DNA of 64,000 bases, taken from the NCBI RefSeq assembly GCF_005601135.1, contig NZ_CP039381.1, positions 431,941-495,940 of the forward strand, in the 5' to 3' direction. How positions within the stretch are numbered: position 1 is the stretch's first letter; each line of letters starts with the position of its first letter. Positions 51,782-60,414 of the stretch are shown here, one piece after another. Below the pieces are notes generated by a model, which saw only the letters and a list, made by a program, of their open reading frames with translations, made no database searches and was not told the DNA's origin. The stretch is from Ruminococcus bovis (lineage in GTDB: Bacteria; Bacillota; Clostridia; Oscillospirales; Acutalibacteraceae). The position numbers and the translations under genes are program-made.

Positions 51782-52348
51782 ATGAACAATTTAAACCTTA
51801 TGCCAAACGAAGCCGTAATACTTAAAAATGATAGTGTTTCACGTTACGAAGGTAAGTCCTTTGGAAATTCTGGTGAATTAGTTCTCACAAATATGAACCT
51901 ATTTTTTATTGTCCAAAAAGGTTTTTTTGGTAATAAACAAGAGGTTCAGAAATTCCCATTAAATCAAGTTAAAGTAATAGATGGAAAAGCTCAATTAAGA
52001 GTAAGCAATGACAATAATTTAGAAATATATTTTATGAACGGACAGCAAAGTTTTAGCTTTAGTTCTTTTGGAAAACGCGATTCAGTAAAATGGGCTAACG
52101 CCGTTTCAAAGGCATTGACAGGTCATGAGGCAGATTTAACTGATGATGAAAAAAGTTATATAGCTGGTGTAGGCGCAGTAGCAGATACACTAAAGAACAC
52201 TTTTGGTTCATTCAAAAAAGGACTCGGTATTAACGAAAAGGAACCCGAAAGAACAACCACAAGGTGTATGTCTTGTAGGGCTCCATTGGCAGGAATAAAA
52301 GGACAAATAGTTAAATGCAAATATTGCGATACTGAACAGACTATTTAG
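51782..52348 (+). CDS. PH-like domain and zinc-ribbon protein
   Basis: 188 residues. Residues 5-115 look like a bacterial PH/GRAM domain (ELVLTNMNLFFIVQKGFFGN, VKVIDGKAQLRVSNDNNLEI, ending in the C-terminal helix RDSVKWANAVSKAL). A linker leads to a zinc ribbon, RCMSCRAPLAGIKGQIVKCK then YCDTEQ (CXXC...CXXC). AGGAGG lies upstream. It is 11 bases before the SPFH gene and shares the zinc-ribbon/SPFH association seen in membrane-scaffold operons. Function unknown. Confidence 0.7.
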   Translation: MNNLNLMPNEAVILKNDSVSRYEGKSFGNSGELVLTNMNLFFIVQKGFFGNKQEVQKFPLNQVKVIDGKAQLRVSNDNNLEIYFMNGQQSFSFSSFGKRDSVKWANAVSKALTGHEADLTDDEKSYIAGVGAVADTLKNTFGSFKKGLGINEKEPERTTTRCMSCRAPLAGIKGQIVKCKYCDTEQTI

Positions 52349-52359
52349 GAGGCTATAAT

Positions 52360-53484
52360 ATGGGTATTATAAAAGCATTTACCGGTGCAATTGGCGGAAC
52401 ATTTGCGGACCAATGGAAAGATATAATTACCGCAGGAAGCTTTGATGAACATACTGCAGTTTCTCCTGGTGTATTAAAAAGCACAAATAATGGACGAGGT
52501 ACAAACACTAGCGGTTCAGATGGTATTATATCCAACGGATCAAAAATCTATATTCCTGAAAATACAGCTGCTTTCATTTTCAGTCAATCAGGTATCGAAG
52601 ATATTATTACTGAGCCAGGCGGATATGAATATCAAAACGGTCAAGAAAGTATATTTAATGGTGATGGAGTAAAAAAATCCATCTTTAAGCAAGCTAAAGA
52701 TAGAATCGGATATGGTGGTATTTCAGCAGATTATAAACAAATTGCTTTTGTTAATCTACGTGAGATAAGAAACATTTACTTTGGAACACACGGTCCCCAA
52801 GTGTATAATGACCTTTTCTACGGGGTTGACCTCGAAATCTATTCTTATGGCTCATTTACAGTACAGATTGTTGACCCTGTTGTTTTTGTAAGAAATTTCG
52901 TACCAGCAAATGTCAACTATTATTCATTTGACGATTCAAAAGTGCGTGCTCAGTTATTATCCGAGTTTTTGCAATCATTTTCAGTCGCGTTAAACTCATT
53001 GTCTAGCACATACAGAGTTTCTCAGTTACCTTCACAAGCAAATGCTATATCAGAACAGATCGCTCAAGATTCATTTAATGCCGGAACATGGCCCGAGCGT
53101 TTTGGATTTAAACTAGTAAAAGTTGGAATTGAAAACATCGAGTTCTCAGAACAGTCAAGAGAATTGGTTAACAAATACTCAGCTAATAAGATGAATCTTA
53201 GTGCATACGAAGACGTTTCACAAAAAGCCTCAAATATAGCTGCTCAACAAAAGATGGCCGAGGGAGTCCAAACCCATGGCTTTGGCGATATGGGTGGTAT
53301 GGTCTTTGGTATGAATATGGCACAGGGTATGGCACAAAACACGGGTGCGAATGCTCAGCCTAAACCACAAATGTCTTTCGATGAGCAAATAGAAGCTCTC
53401 CAGAAATTAAAATCACTTTTAGATGCAGGTGTTTTAACACAAGACGAATTTGATGCCAAAAAGAGAGAAATAATGGGGTTATAA
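52360..53484 (+). CDS. SPFH-domain (YdjI-like) protein with SHOCT tail
   Basis: 374 residues. The start FTGAIGGTFADQWKDIITAG and the segments VSPGVLKS, NGSKIYIPENTAAFIFSQSG and IEDIITEPGGYEYQNGQESI are those of the YdjI/virion-core-like SPFH family. The middle (VQIVDPVVFVRNFVPANVNY, WPERFGFKLVKVGIENIEFS) completes the band-7 fold, and the last 32 residues are a SHOCT motif (DEQIEALQKLKSLLDAGVLT then QDEFDAKKREIMG). SPFH proteins form membrane-bound rings; in B. subtilis YdjI and its neighbours take part in membrane stress and defence-like functions, which is suggestive only. Confidence 0.82.
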   Translation: MGIIKAFTGAIGGTFADQWKDIITAGSFDEHTAVSPGVLKSTNNGRGTNTSGSDGIISNGSKIYIPENTAAFIFSQSGIEDIITEPGGYEYQNGQESIFNGDGVKKSIFKQAKDRIGYGGISADYKQIAFVNLREIRNIYFGTHGPQVYNDLFYGVDLEIYSYGSFTVQIVDPVVFVRNFVPANVNYYSFDDSKVRAQLLSEFLQSFSVALNSLSSTYRVSQLPSQANAISEQIAQDSFNAGTWPERFGFKLVKVGIENIEFSEQSRELVNKYSANKMNLSAYEDVSQKASNIAAQQKMAEGVQTHGFGDMGGMVFGMNMAQGMAQNTGANAQPKPQMSFDEQIEALQKLKSLLDAGVLTQDEFDAKKREIMGL

Positions 53485-53485
53485 A

Positions 53486-53602
53486 CTATTAGTTGACCGC
53501 ATATGTAAAAAACATATTTCATCATCAAAAAACGTATATTGACTTTTGAAAACGTATTTCGCCTTTTAAAAACGTATGTGACACCATATAAGTTGACCGC
53601 AT
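53486..53602 (-). repeat. Right iteron array (inverted TGCGGTCAACT copies and 20-base CGTAT repeats)
   Basis: Complements of TGCGGTCAACT occur at 53491-53501 and 53591-53601. Between them the pentamer CATAT/CGTAT recurs at 53513, 53533, 53553 and 53573, exactly 20 bases apart, each preceded by an A-tract. The array mirrors the left one at 51504-51587. Confidence 0.8.
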
Positions 53603-53649
53603 ATTGAAATTGATAAATCTTTGTATCAAAGCTGTACGGAAAACCCAGC

Positions 53650-53677
53650 AAAAAGTCAGATTTTATCTGACTTTTTT
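53650..53677 (+). terminator. Terminator of the PH/SPFH pair
   Basis: AAAAGTCAGA, TTTTA loop, TCTGACTTTTTT (53651-53676). Confidence 0.85.
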
Positions 53678-53699
53678 GCATTTTATGACACAAAAAATC

Positions 53700-53816
53700 C
53701 TTGGCAGACGCGTAAGGTAGGCTCGTGAATTTGTTGGCTATTCTCTACAAATTCATCAATCTGTTTTTAGTGATAATCGCTAAATCAGATTTGCTAAACC
53801 TTACGCGTCTGCCAAG
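53700..53816. repeat. 19 bp inverted repeat resembling a tRNA-Leu D-arm
   Basis: CTTGGCAGACGCGTAAGGT at 53700-53718 and its perfect complement at 53798-53816, directly against the recombinase stop codon. The core TTGGCAGACGCGTA is identical to the D-arm/anticodon-arm region of the tRNA-Leu copies at 28669-28988. On the minus strand it continues GGTTTAG, like the anticodon loop of a tRNA-Leu(UAG). Likely attachment-related. Confidence 0.75.
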
Positions 53817-55472
53817 CTATTCGGGCTTCATTCTGCGTTTCATAGCGGCTGGGATTATTTGATCGATTACTTCCAAGTCCGCTTGCTGCTCTCCCTCACC
53901 GTCATATATTTTCATATGAGTTGTGAAGTCCGCCTGGATTCCTATTCTTATATCCAGCCCGTCAGCTGTTTCGTGAATCACTATTTTATCAATCAGCTGT
54001 CTCAGATTTGAATTGCTTACTGCTCCCTCCGCAACGATTTCCTCCATTATTTCCAGAGTGTTTTTCAGCTCAGCCTTTCGTTTTTTGATAGTGTCATCGT
54101 AGTTTTCGATTTCATATATTTCGGTTTTAATTTTCTTTATATCACTCTCACAGCTTTCGAGCATTTCGTCATATACTTCGGCGTGTTCCCTGTCCCTGAT
54201 TCTTTCAAGCAGTATTTCTTTCTGGTCAGTTTTCCTTTGGGCAAGCTCACCCTTTAAGCTCTTAATTTTGCTCGTCACGCTGTTTTTCTGCTTGCGCCAT
54301 TTACTTACTTCCTCATCAACTTTATTGTAATTATCCTTTGCCTGCTCGCTGATTCTGAGGATTTCACTATAGACCAGCTCATCAAGCTCGCTCTCGTTTA
54401 TCCTGTGAGGTGTGCAGTTTTCTTTGCCGTAGCGGTGATAACCGTTGCAGCTATACTCTATTCGCTCCGGCTTATTACGCCACCTGCGCCTTATCGCGAC
54501 GAAGGTTGAACCGCAGTCGCCGCACTTAAGCAGTCCTGAGTATCGGTGACATGGCTTACCTGAGCTCGCCCTGACTTTGCCCTCACGCTTCTGTTCAATC
54601 AGCTTCTGAACCTGATTGAATTTCTCCTTTGATATAATCGGTGTAACAAAGTTTTCGTGAACGAACTGTTCCTCTTTTGGCAGGTCTTTTCGGACATGGG
54701 TGATTTTGTTATTGTATGTTTTGTGGCAGGTCAGTGTACCGATGTAGAAGTCATTTACCAGAATTCGCTTCACGCCTGTATTATCCCACAGGTATTTAAA
54801 TCCGATTTTCGGTTTATTGTAGCCGAGATTCTTCCCCAACAGTTTCTTCTGATAATAAGCGGGCGATTTTACGCCTTCCTCGTTAAGAATTCGGGCTATG
54901 GCACTAAAGCCATAGCCCTCGAGATACATATTAAATATTCTTCTGACAATCTCCGCGTGCTTTTCAACTACCTTGATCTCACCCGTATTCTTATCTTTAA
55001 AATAACCGAGCGGCGGTATCATAACAAAGCCCTTTTTCTGTTTTTGAACCATTCCCGCGCGGACCTTCTTAGAGATATCACGGGCGTACATATCATTGAA
55101 TAATCCTTTGAATCCAATAATCAAATCGTCGTCCTCGTTACTCGTATCGAGATTTTCGGTAACCGAAAGCACCCGCACCTCGTGTTCCCTGAGATAGTCA
55201 ATGAAGAGTGCGGTCTGTGTTTTATGTCTGCCGAGTCGAGACATATCCTTAACGATAATCGCCTCGATGGCGTCGTTTTCTACCTGCTCATATATTTTAT
55301 TAATACCCTCGCGGTTGAAGTGCATTCCGCTGACATTGTCGTCAAAAGACTCACCAACAATGTCATATCCGTTTTTCTCAGCGTACTCCACAAGAATACT
55401 TCTCTGGTTTGACAGCGAGTTAAGTTCCTCGTCTTCATCACGTGAGAGGCGGTAATATAACCAAACTTTCAT
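53817..55472 (-). CDS. Large serine recombinase of module 2
   Basis: 551 residues. Resolvase domain: KVWLYYRLSRDEDEELNSLS (catalytic Ser in YYRLS, about residue 10), SFDDNVSGMHFNREGINKIY and AIIVKDMSRLGRHKTQTALF. Then the recombinase domain (PPLGYFKDKNTGEIKVVEKH), zinc ribbon (LLKCGDCGSTFVAIRRRW ... SCNGYHRYGKENCTPHRINE) and a coiled coil (about 365-470). Its 3' end abuts a tRNA-Leu-like inverted repeat, so this enzyme is the best candidate for targeting tRNA-Leu. Less than half similar by eye to the module 1 enzyme. GGAGAAAAAGAG upstream. Confidence 0.87.
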   Translation of the reverse strand: MKVWLYYRLSRDEDEELNSLSNQRSILVEYAEKNGYDIVGESFDDNVSGMHFNREGINKIYEQVENDAIEAIIVKDMSRLGRHKTQTALFIDYLREHEVRVLSVTENLDTSNEDDDLIIGFKGLFNDMYARDISKKVRAGMVQKQKKGFVMIPPLGYFKDKNTGEIKVVEKHAEIVRRIFNMYLEGYGFSAIARILNEEGVKSPAYYQKKLLGKNLGYNKPKIGFKYLWDNTGVKRILVNDFYIGTLTCHKTYNNKITHVRKDLPKEEQFVHENFVTPIISKEKFNQVQKLIEQKREGKVRASSGKPCHRYSGLLKCGDCGSTFVAIRRRWRNKPERIEYSCNGYHRYGKENCTPHRINESELDELVYSEILRISEQAKDNYNKVDEEVSKWRKQKNSVTSKIKSLKGELAQRKTDQKEILLERIRDREHAEVYDEMLESCESDIKKIKTEIYEIENYDDTIKKRKAELKNTLEIMEEIVAEGAVSNSNLRQLIDKIVIHETADGLDIRIGIQADFTTHMKIYDGEGEQQADLEVIDQIIPAAMKRRMKPE

Positions 55473-55489
55473 CTCTTTTTCTCCTTTCG

Positions 55490-55663
55490 TTACGCGGATT
55501 TTTTATCAGGAATTATTAATTTCTGAGGCTTGTCGGGGAGCAAACTATTGTCGGTAATGTAGTCTTTAACCACACTTTTAACGAAGGTTTCGAACTGCTC
55601 ATCTGTCCCGACGTATTTAAAGCATACGCTGTTGATTTTTGTTTTCTTCTCAGTATTTTTCAT
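55490..55663 (-). CDS. Small conserved element protein (57 aa)
   Basis: Starts MKNTEKKTKINSVCFKYVGT, then DEQFETFVKSVVKDYITDNS and ends IPDKKSA. GGAGAATAAA precedes the ATG at 55661-55663. Tightly placed before the recombinase gene, where serine-recombinase elements often encode a small helper or excision-related protein. Function unknown. Confidence 0.6.
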   Translation of the reverse strand: MKNTEKKTKINSVCFKYVGTDEQFETFVKSVVKDYITDNSLLPDKPQKLIIPDKKSA

Positions 55664-55781
55664 TTTATTCTCCTTTCATTTAGTTGATACGCGCGTCAGC
55701 TCTGACCGCGTCGTTTTGTTGCAAACACAACATATCACAAAGCTTTTTGAATATCCAGACTTTTTTCAATCTTTTTCAATT

Positions 55782-56768
55782 TTATAAACTCAATCCCATC
55801 TGCTGCTCGTAATCCTCCTGCGTACAGTAATAAACAAATGCCTCATTAGTGATTTTTCTGCCGAGGAGTTTTTCGAGTTCACGCTTTTTATTGGGATTGA
55901 TTTCGTTGATGTAGTCGGGTGTAAAATAATGGTGGAAATCGCTCGGAATTGACGCAAGCAGGTCGCCGATTTGCGATATCAAATCATTTGAGTACGTCAT
56001 CTTAAAGCTGTCGTTATGAATCGGCGTTGCGTAGTTTTGATATATTTCCGCGATTCCGCTTTCGCATCCACCCATAGCATAATATATTTCAAGATTTTTC
56101 TTCAAGAACATCTCATCAAAGAGTTTGATATCACGGCACTTATGACCGTCGGGAGTTGTAAAGGTAATGTATTTATGGTTATCATCCCAACGAACTTTGT
56201 AGCCGTAATCCTCCATGCACCCGATAAAACCTTCCTTAGTATCCGTCTCACACAGCGCGTAGTAAGCGTAACGTCTGAGCTCGTCCTTCCACTTTAAGTG
56301 GCGGGGATTCCTTGTTTTTACCTCCGTAACACTCAGTCCTTCAGCCTGACAAAGCCTGTTGGAATACTCTTTGAAGCGGAGCATTTCGTCGCGGCTTTGG
56401 TGAAACTTCTTTCCGTTTTTGAAGCTGACGGAGTTCAGAATCAAATGATTGTGCAGACATTTTGTATTCGTATGTGTCGCGACTAACACCTGATAATCAG
56501 GAAAATACTCGGCTAATTTCATCCCGATTTCATGAGCTTTCTTGGGAGAAAGTCTGTCGTCAAGTGCGAAGGACTGGATGATATGATAGTACATTCTGCC
56601 GTCCTCTTTTCCGAATTGTTTCTTGACAAACCTGAACTCTTCGAGTGCGGATTCCGGAGAACAGTTCACGCCGTCAATCAATTTTCTGTTTGTCGCGTCG
56701 CTCCGGGTAACGTAATTAAAAATATTATTCATCGGACTGCCCGCGTTAACGAATTTAACGATTGCCAT
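55782..56768 (-). CDS. Relaxase of module 2 (MobA/VirD2-like)
   Basis: 328 residues. AIVKFVNAGSPMNNIFNYVT then SALEEFRFVKKQFGKEDGRM, YHIIQSFALDDRLSPKKAHE (conserved HxxQSF) and the metal triad YQVLVATHTNTKCLHNHLIL. Shorter than most relaxases, with little C-terminal extension. It would nick a module 2 oriT near the 57.1-57.5 kb repeat region. No conjugation pore genes are present, so transfer depends on a helper. Overlaps MobC by 40 bases, as in module 1. Confidence 0.85.
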   Translation of the reverse strand: MAIVKFVNAGSPMNNIFNYVTRSDATNRKLIDGVNCSPESALEEFRFVKKQFGKEDGRMYYHIIQSFALDDRLSPKKAHEIGMKLAEYFPDYQVLVATHTNTKCLHNHLILNSVSFKNGKKFHQSRDEMLRFKEYSNRLCQAEGLSVTEVKTRNPRHLKWKDELRRYAYYALCETDTKEGFIGCMEDYGYKVRWDDNHKYITFTTPDGHKCRDIKLFDEMFLKKNLEIYYAMGGCESGIAEIYQNYATPIHNDSFKMTYSNDLISQIGDLLASIPSDFHHYFTPDYINEINPNKKRELEKLLGRKITNEAFVYYCTQEDYEQQMGLSL

Positions 56769-57046
56769 ATATCACCCAGCCTTCCCTGTGTTCTGCGCAG
56801 ATCGATTTCATAGGCTTGTCCCGCGTTAACCGCCCGCGTGAGCTGATTAATGTTGTTACCAATCCGCCGAAGCTCCGCGGCGATTTCGTCCAAGCCCTTG
56901 ACGGAAACTATTCTCTTTTCGAGAGCACAGTCACGAAGATAATTGCTAACCGTACGGTAACTTTCGAGCGCTTTTCGCTCAATTATTTCCTTTTCTTCTG
57001 CTGAAACACGTGTTGATAAAATCAAATCTTTACTCAAAACTATCAT
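56729..57046 (-). CDS. MobC-like mobilization protein of module 2
   Basis: 105 residues: LILSTRVSAEEKEIIERKAL then ESYRTVSNYLRDCALEKRIV (ribbon-helix-helix) and ELRRIGNNINQLTRAVNAGQ, the conserved MobC C-terminal motif. Starts MIVLSKDL after GGAAATG. It should bind oriT with the relaxase encoded next. Confidence 0.8.
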   Translation of the reverse strand: MIVLSKDLILSTRVSAEEKEIIERKALESYRTVSNYLRDCALEKRIVSVKGLDEIAAELRRIGNNINQLTRAVNAGQAYEIDLRRTQGRLGDIWQSLNSLTRAVR

Positions 57047-57562
57047 TTCCTTTCATTGTGAAATATATGGGTATGGGCTTAGCCCGACTGCCGAAGTCTC
57101 GGCCGCCGAAGAAGGCGGTCGTAAGACAAAGGCGAAACTCGCAATAACCAAGATAGCTAAAACTATCCCAAATAAACACGAGTAATTATCTGAACTAAAC
57201 CCTTGTATAAATTTGGCGTAACTGACGTAACGACGTTAAGAATTCCCCATAAACTCTAAGCTTGACAGGAATTATGTTCCCGTAACTTTAACGTAACACC
57301 CGTGATCAAAGTTACGGGAAAGCCGAAATGTGTTACGGAAAAGTTACGCGATATTTTTTATTCGCGTAACGGCTGAACGTCAATTACAGAGCGGGTTCAG
57401 CGTATACGGTTACGGGAGTTACGGGAAAATTTCAAGTACATATCATATCTGTAAATAATTACCGTCCTATCATTTTCAGCCCCGCCGTTGATGAATTTTC
57501 CTTTATACAAATCCTTTCCAAAGGCGGCTTAGGCTCCACGGGCTCCGTGGTTACGGGAAATT
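57047..57562. repeat. GTTACGGG repeat region, candidate origin or oriT of module 2
   Basis: No gene. The hexamer GTTACG or its complement occurs about a dozen times between 57216 and 57560. An 11 bp perfect inverted repeat CCCGTAACTTT (57279-57289) / AAAGTTACGGG (57308-57318) lies at its centre, and TTACGGGAAA-type text recurs at 57312, 57411, 57419 and 57551. A GC-rich hairpin (CTGCCGAAGTCTCGGCCGCC region, about 57089-57119) just upstream of mobC may be the oriT. Confidence 0.55.
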
Positions 57563-58453
57563 TTAATAACATATCTTATCCGACTTTGATTTTCTGAGCC
57601 ACATCACCCTTTTGCTTTTGTCGCCGATTCTAATTGGGAAAGTATTTTGATTACCAAATGTATCAATCAAGTCCTCCTCCGCGAGCGCGCGCATTAGTCC
57701 GCGCAGCGTAATTGTGAAGCGTGTTCCTTCCTCGTCGCAAAGGCGCTTGACCGCTTTCAGTGCTGAGTCGCAGTTGAGCAGGTAATAATCCTCGTCCTCC
57801 CAGCCTATAAACGCTCCGCCTGTGGGCTCGTACAGCTCTCCGCGCTTCATCACATAAACCTGTCCGCTCTCAATCAAAGAGTAGAGCTTTTTAATAAATA
57901 TATGCGTCGGCTTATCATTCGTTATGCTGTTACATTGTTCGGCGGCTTGGGAATAAAGATACTCCAAAAATTCCTGTCTTAGCTTATCCGATGAAATCGG
58001 GTTAAGCATAAAATTTTCTTCCATAAAATCGATGTAGAAATCAAACCCGATTCTCAGGCACGCGACCGCCTCGGGAATACGTCCGTGGCAGTTTGGATAC
58101 TTCTTAATAAACTCGTCACGCGCGGATGTGAACCTGCTTTTTAAATCGGAGATAAACTCTTTTTCATCAGCCTGAGTGCTGAGATGAAAGGCTTTCAGAT
58201 ACTCGATATAGGCGTACATACAACGCCTGAAACCGCCGCGCTCAGCTTCACTCTGGTAGGCGGAAAGATTGATAAGATCCACGTCGCCGTCCTTTAATTC
58301 GAGCGAGAAATAACGAGCCGTACCGCTTTCTCCGACATCGGGAGCGAACTCAGCTGTGATGATAGCGTTACCCTGCGGCGGACGATTTTCCATAAGCGTA
58401 GAATCCGCGCGGAGTCTTCCCCTACCCGTTCGGTCGCCATAGGCTCTCATGAC
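57563..58453 (-). pseudogene. Helicase/primase-like protein, C-terminal part (cut by an IS)
   Basis: Continues the reading frame of 59598-60414: at the junction it reads VMRAYGDRTGRGRLRADSTL, with VMRAYGDR also at the end of the other part. It contains MENRPPQGNAIITAEFAPDV, expected after the Walker B and sensor regions of DUF927-type ATPases, and a 200-residue C-terminal domain. Together the parts would give about 560 residues. As it stands it has no ribosome binding site of its own, although IS sequence supplies a possible ATG. Probably non-functional. Confidence 0.75.
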
Positions 58454-59597
58454 TCTGTGTTGTAAATAGATATGACCCATTTTAGGGTAAAAATAAAATA
58501 CGATTTAATATTTCGCTTGTTTTACTGACTTTTGATTATGAATATTAATTAATGAATGGATTTCAATTCTAACTTTTCACTCAATAACTGCATTGGACTC
58601 TTGTAATCAAGTGTTCTCATTGTTTTGTTATTACTCCATTCCAAATGTCCTTTTAATTTTGTGTTTAATTCTTCAATATTTCTGAATGTTTCCCATTCAT
58701 AGAAATATCTTTGGTCGTTTCTATGACTTCTTTCTACCTTTCCGTTGTGCCAAGGTGTTCGTGGTGGTATTAATTTATGATTTATACCTAGTTTGTTTAA
58801 TTCTATTTCAAAAGGACTTTTCACTTCACTGCTCTGATATTTATATGTGAACTCTATTCCGTTATCTGTTTGAATAGTCTGTATTTTAAACGGAAATTCT
58901 TTCAATAACATTTTCAAGAATTTGGTTGAGTTTTCAGGTGTATGTTCTTCAAACCCATATACAAATCTCATCCTTGTACATTCATCTATTGCAGTCCATT
59001 GATAAAAATGCTTTCCGTCCCTTAAAGCCTTACCTCTTAAGCAATTATATGGCACTTCTTTTACATCTATCTGCACCTTTTCTCCAGGTATTAACAGTTC
59101 CGGATATCTTCTATGCTTACGGCTCTTTTTCTTGGTCTTTTTATATTTTACTAAGCCCATTCTTTTAGCTGCATATATCATTCCTGAGTAGCTTCTTGTA
59201 TATCCTTTTCTCTTTAAATCACTGTATACTCCATCCCATCCATATCTTTCATAGCACTTTTTGAAAGAATTTCTAATTTGTCTTTCTTCTCTTTTTGTGT
59301 GCCTGTTAGGATGACTATGTGGTCTGTGTGATTTAGGCAATAGCGATTGCCAGGTACCGTCATATTGTTTACACCATCTCTTTACGCTTGAAAGACTTAC
59401 ACCGTACATTCTACTTGCTTTGCTTTTTCCTTTTCTTATTGCGTATTTTACTACCGCTTGCTTTTTCTTTGCTTCTTGTGTTATCATATTCATGAGGAGT
59501 ACTTCTTTCTTAGGTTAATGTTTTTTAGCGATTCCATTATACCATATTTTGAAGTTACTCCTCTTTTTTATTGGGTCATATCATTTTAGCACATACA
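58454..59597 (-). mobile_element. IS481/IS1202-like insertion sequence with 25 bp target duplication
   Basis: 1144 bases with imperfect 25-base inverted ends, TGTATGTGCTAAAATGATAT then GACCC, and TCTGTGTTGTAAATAGATAT then GACCC. It is flanked by a perfect 25 bp direct repeat (58429-58453 and 59598-59622, start TTCGGTCGCC, end TCTCATGAC). One transposase gene. Removing the IS and one repeat restores the helicase/primase frame exactly. Confidence 0.88.
58549..59493 (-). CDS. DDE transposase (IS481/IS1202-like)
   Basis: 314 residues. N-terminal helix-turn-helix: KSKASRMYGVSLSSVKRWCK. The rve-type catalytic domain has the first Asp in GEKVQIDVKEVPYNCL, the second in KIQTIQTDNGIEFTYKYQSS and the Glu in PPRTPWHNGKVERSHRNDQR. 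The frame is full-length with no internal stop, so the IS may be active. IS481-type enzymes usually give short duplications; the 25 bp duplication is nearer to what I recall for the IS1202 group. Confidence 0.88.
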   Translation of the reverse strand: MNMITQEAKKKQAVVKYAIRKGKSKASRMYGVSLSSVKRWCKQYDGTWQSLLPKSHRPHSHPNRHTKREERQIRNSFKKCYERYGWDGVYSDLKRKGYTRSYSGMIYAAKRMGLVKYKKTKKKSRKHRRYPELLIPGEKVQIDVKEVPYNCLRGKALRDGKHFYQWTAIDECTRMRFVYGFEEHTPENSTKFLKMLLKEFPFKIQTIQTDNGIEFTYKYQSSEVKSPFEIELNKLGINHKLIPPRTPWHNGKVERSHRNDQRYFYEWETFRNIEELNTKLKGHLEWSNNKTMRTLDYKSPMQLLSEKLELKSIH

Positions 59598-60414
59598 TTC
59601 GGTCGCCATAGGCTCTCATGACCGACTGTGCTGTAGATGTTAGCTTCTTTTCCTCATCACGACCGCTCGGATGAAAGTCGTCGATACAGGTCAGCACATC
59701 CTTGAGCGTAAAGGCGTTATGAAGAATAGAATTCGCTGTATCTCGGAAGCTCAACGGCAAATCGCTCGCAGTAAATTGACCGAAGAACGAAAGAAATAAC
59801 GCTGCTAATGTGCTTTTCCTGGTTCCTGTATGACCGACTAAGAACAGAACAAATTTTGGTTCACAGCCCGTTCTTTTGAGGAATTCATTAAGCGGAGTAA
59901 GGAACGTAAAGGCAATAAGTGAATAGAGAATCTCCTTTTTGACAGGTGGGATCTCGTGCATCATAAAAACGTTTGCGATATCCTGCTCAGAAAAATTCTG
60001 CTCGGTTGAGTAGTGCTTCAATTTACCCGAAAGATCTACATCAAAGCGGCTGTCATTCGGCAGAAGATAATGCCAGTGGTTATCGATTTTCTTCCAGCCC
60101 GTAACGGTATAAATACATTTCTTATCCGCCGCAGGCGCTGTAAGCTGAATAGCGTGGCGGACATTATCTTTAACGTTTTTGCCAACCTCCAAAACGCATT
60201 CAACTCCCCATTTGTCGAGTAGCCAGTTAAACGAGCCGAGCTCCGAGCCGTTAATCTCAATTTCGGGTAGTACTCTGCCGCCCGCGAGCTTTCCACCGAG
60301 GCGTAATCTTTTAGTTGTTTCCACGCCGTCAACGACGGTAATTTCGCTTAATAGGCGTGGCGTGAAGTTACAGAGCTTTTTGTCGTAATAGCCCTGCTTT
60401 GAGTTAATCTCCAT
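59598..60414 (-). pseudogene. Helicase/primase-like protein, N-terminal part (cut by an IS)
   Basis: About 270 residues of a DUF927-like replication ATPase: Walker A FVLFLVGHTGTRKSTLAALF (GxTGxxKST), Walker B DVLTCIDDFHPSGRDEEKKL, then VMRAYGDR where the IS enters. The frame is open upstream of the ATG at 60414 back to a TAA (KEEFKIDDIDYELLYFKPYK...), behind a perfect AAAGGAGG, but there the first suitable codon is ATA. So the true start may have been lost by mutation or use a rare codon. The protein would unwind or prime the element's DNA after excision or transfer. Confidence 0.75.
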
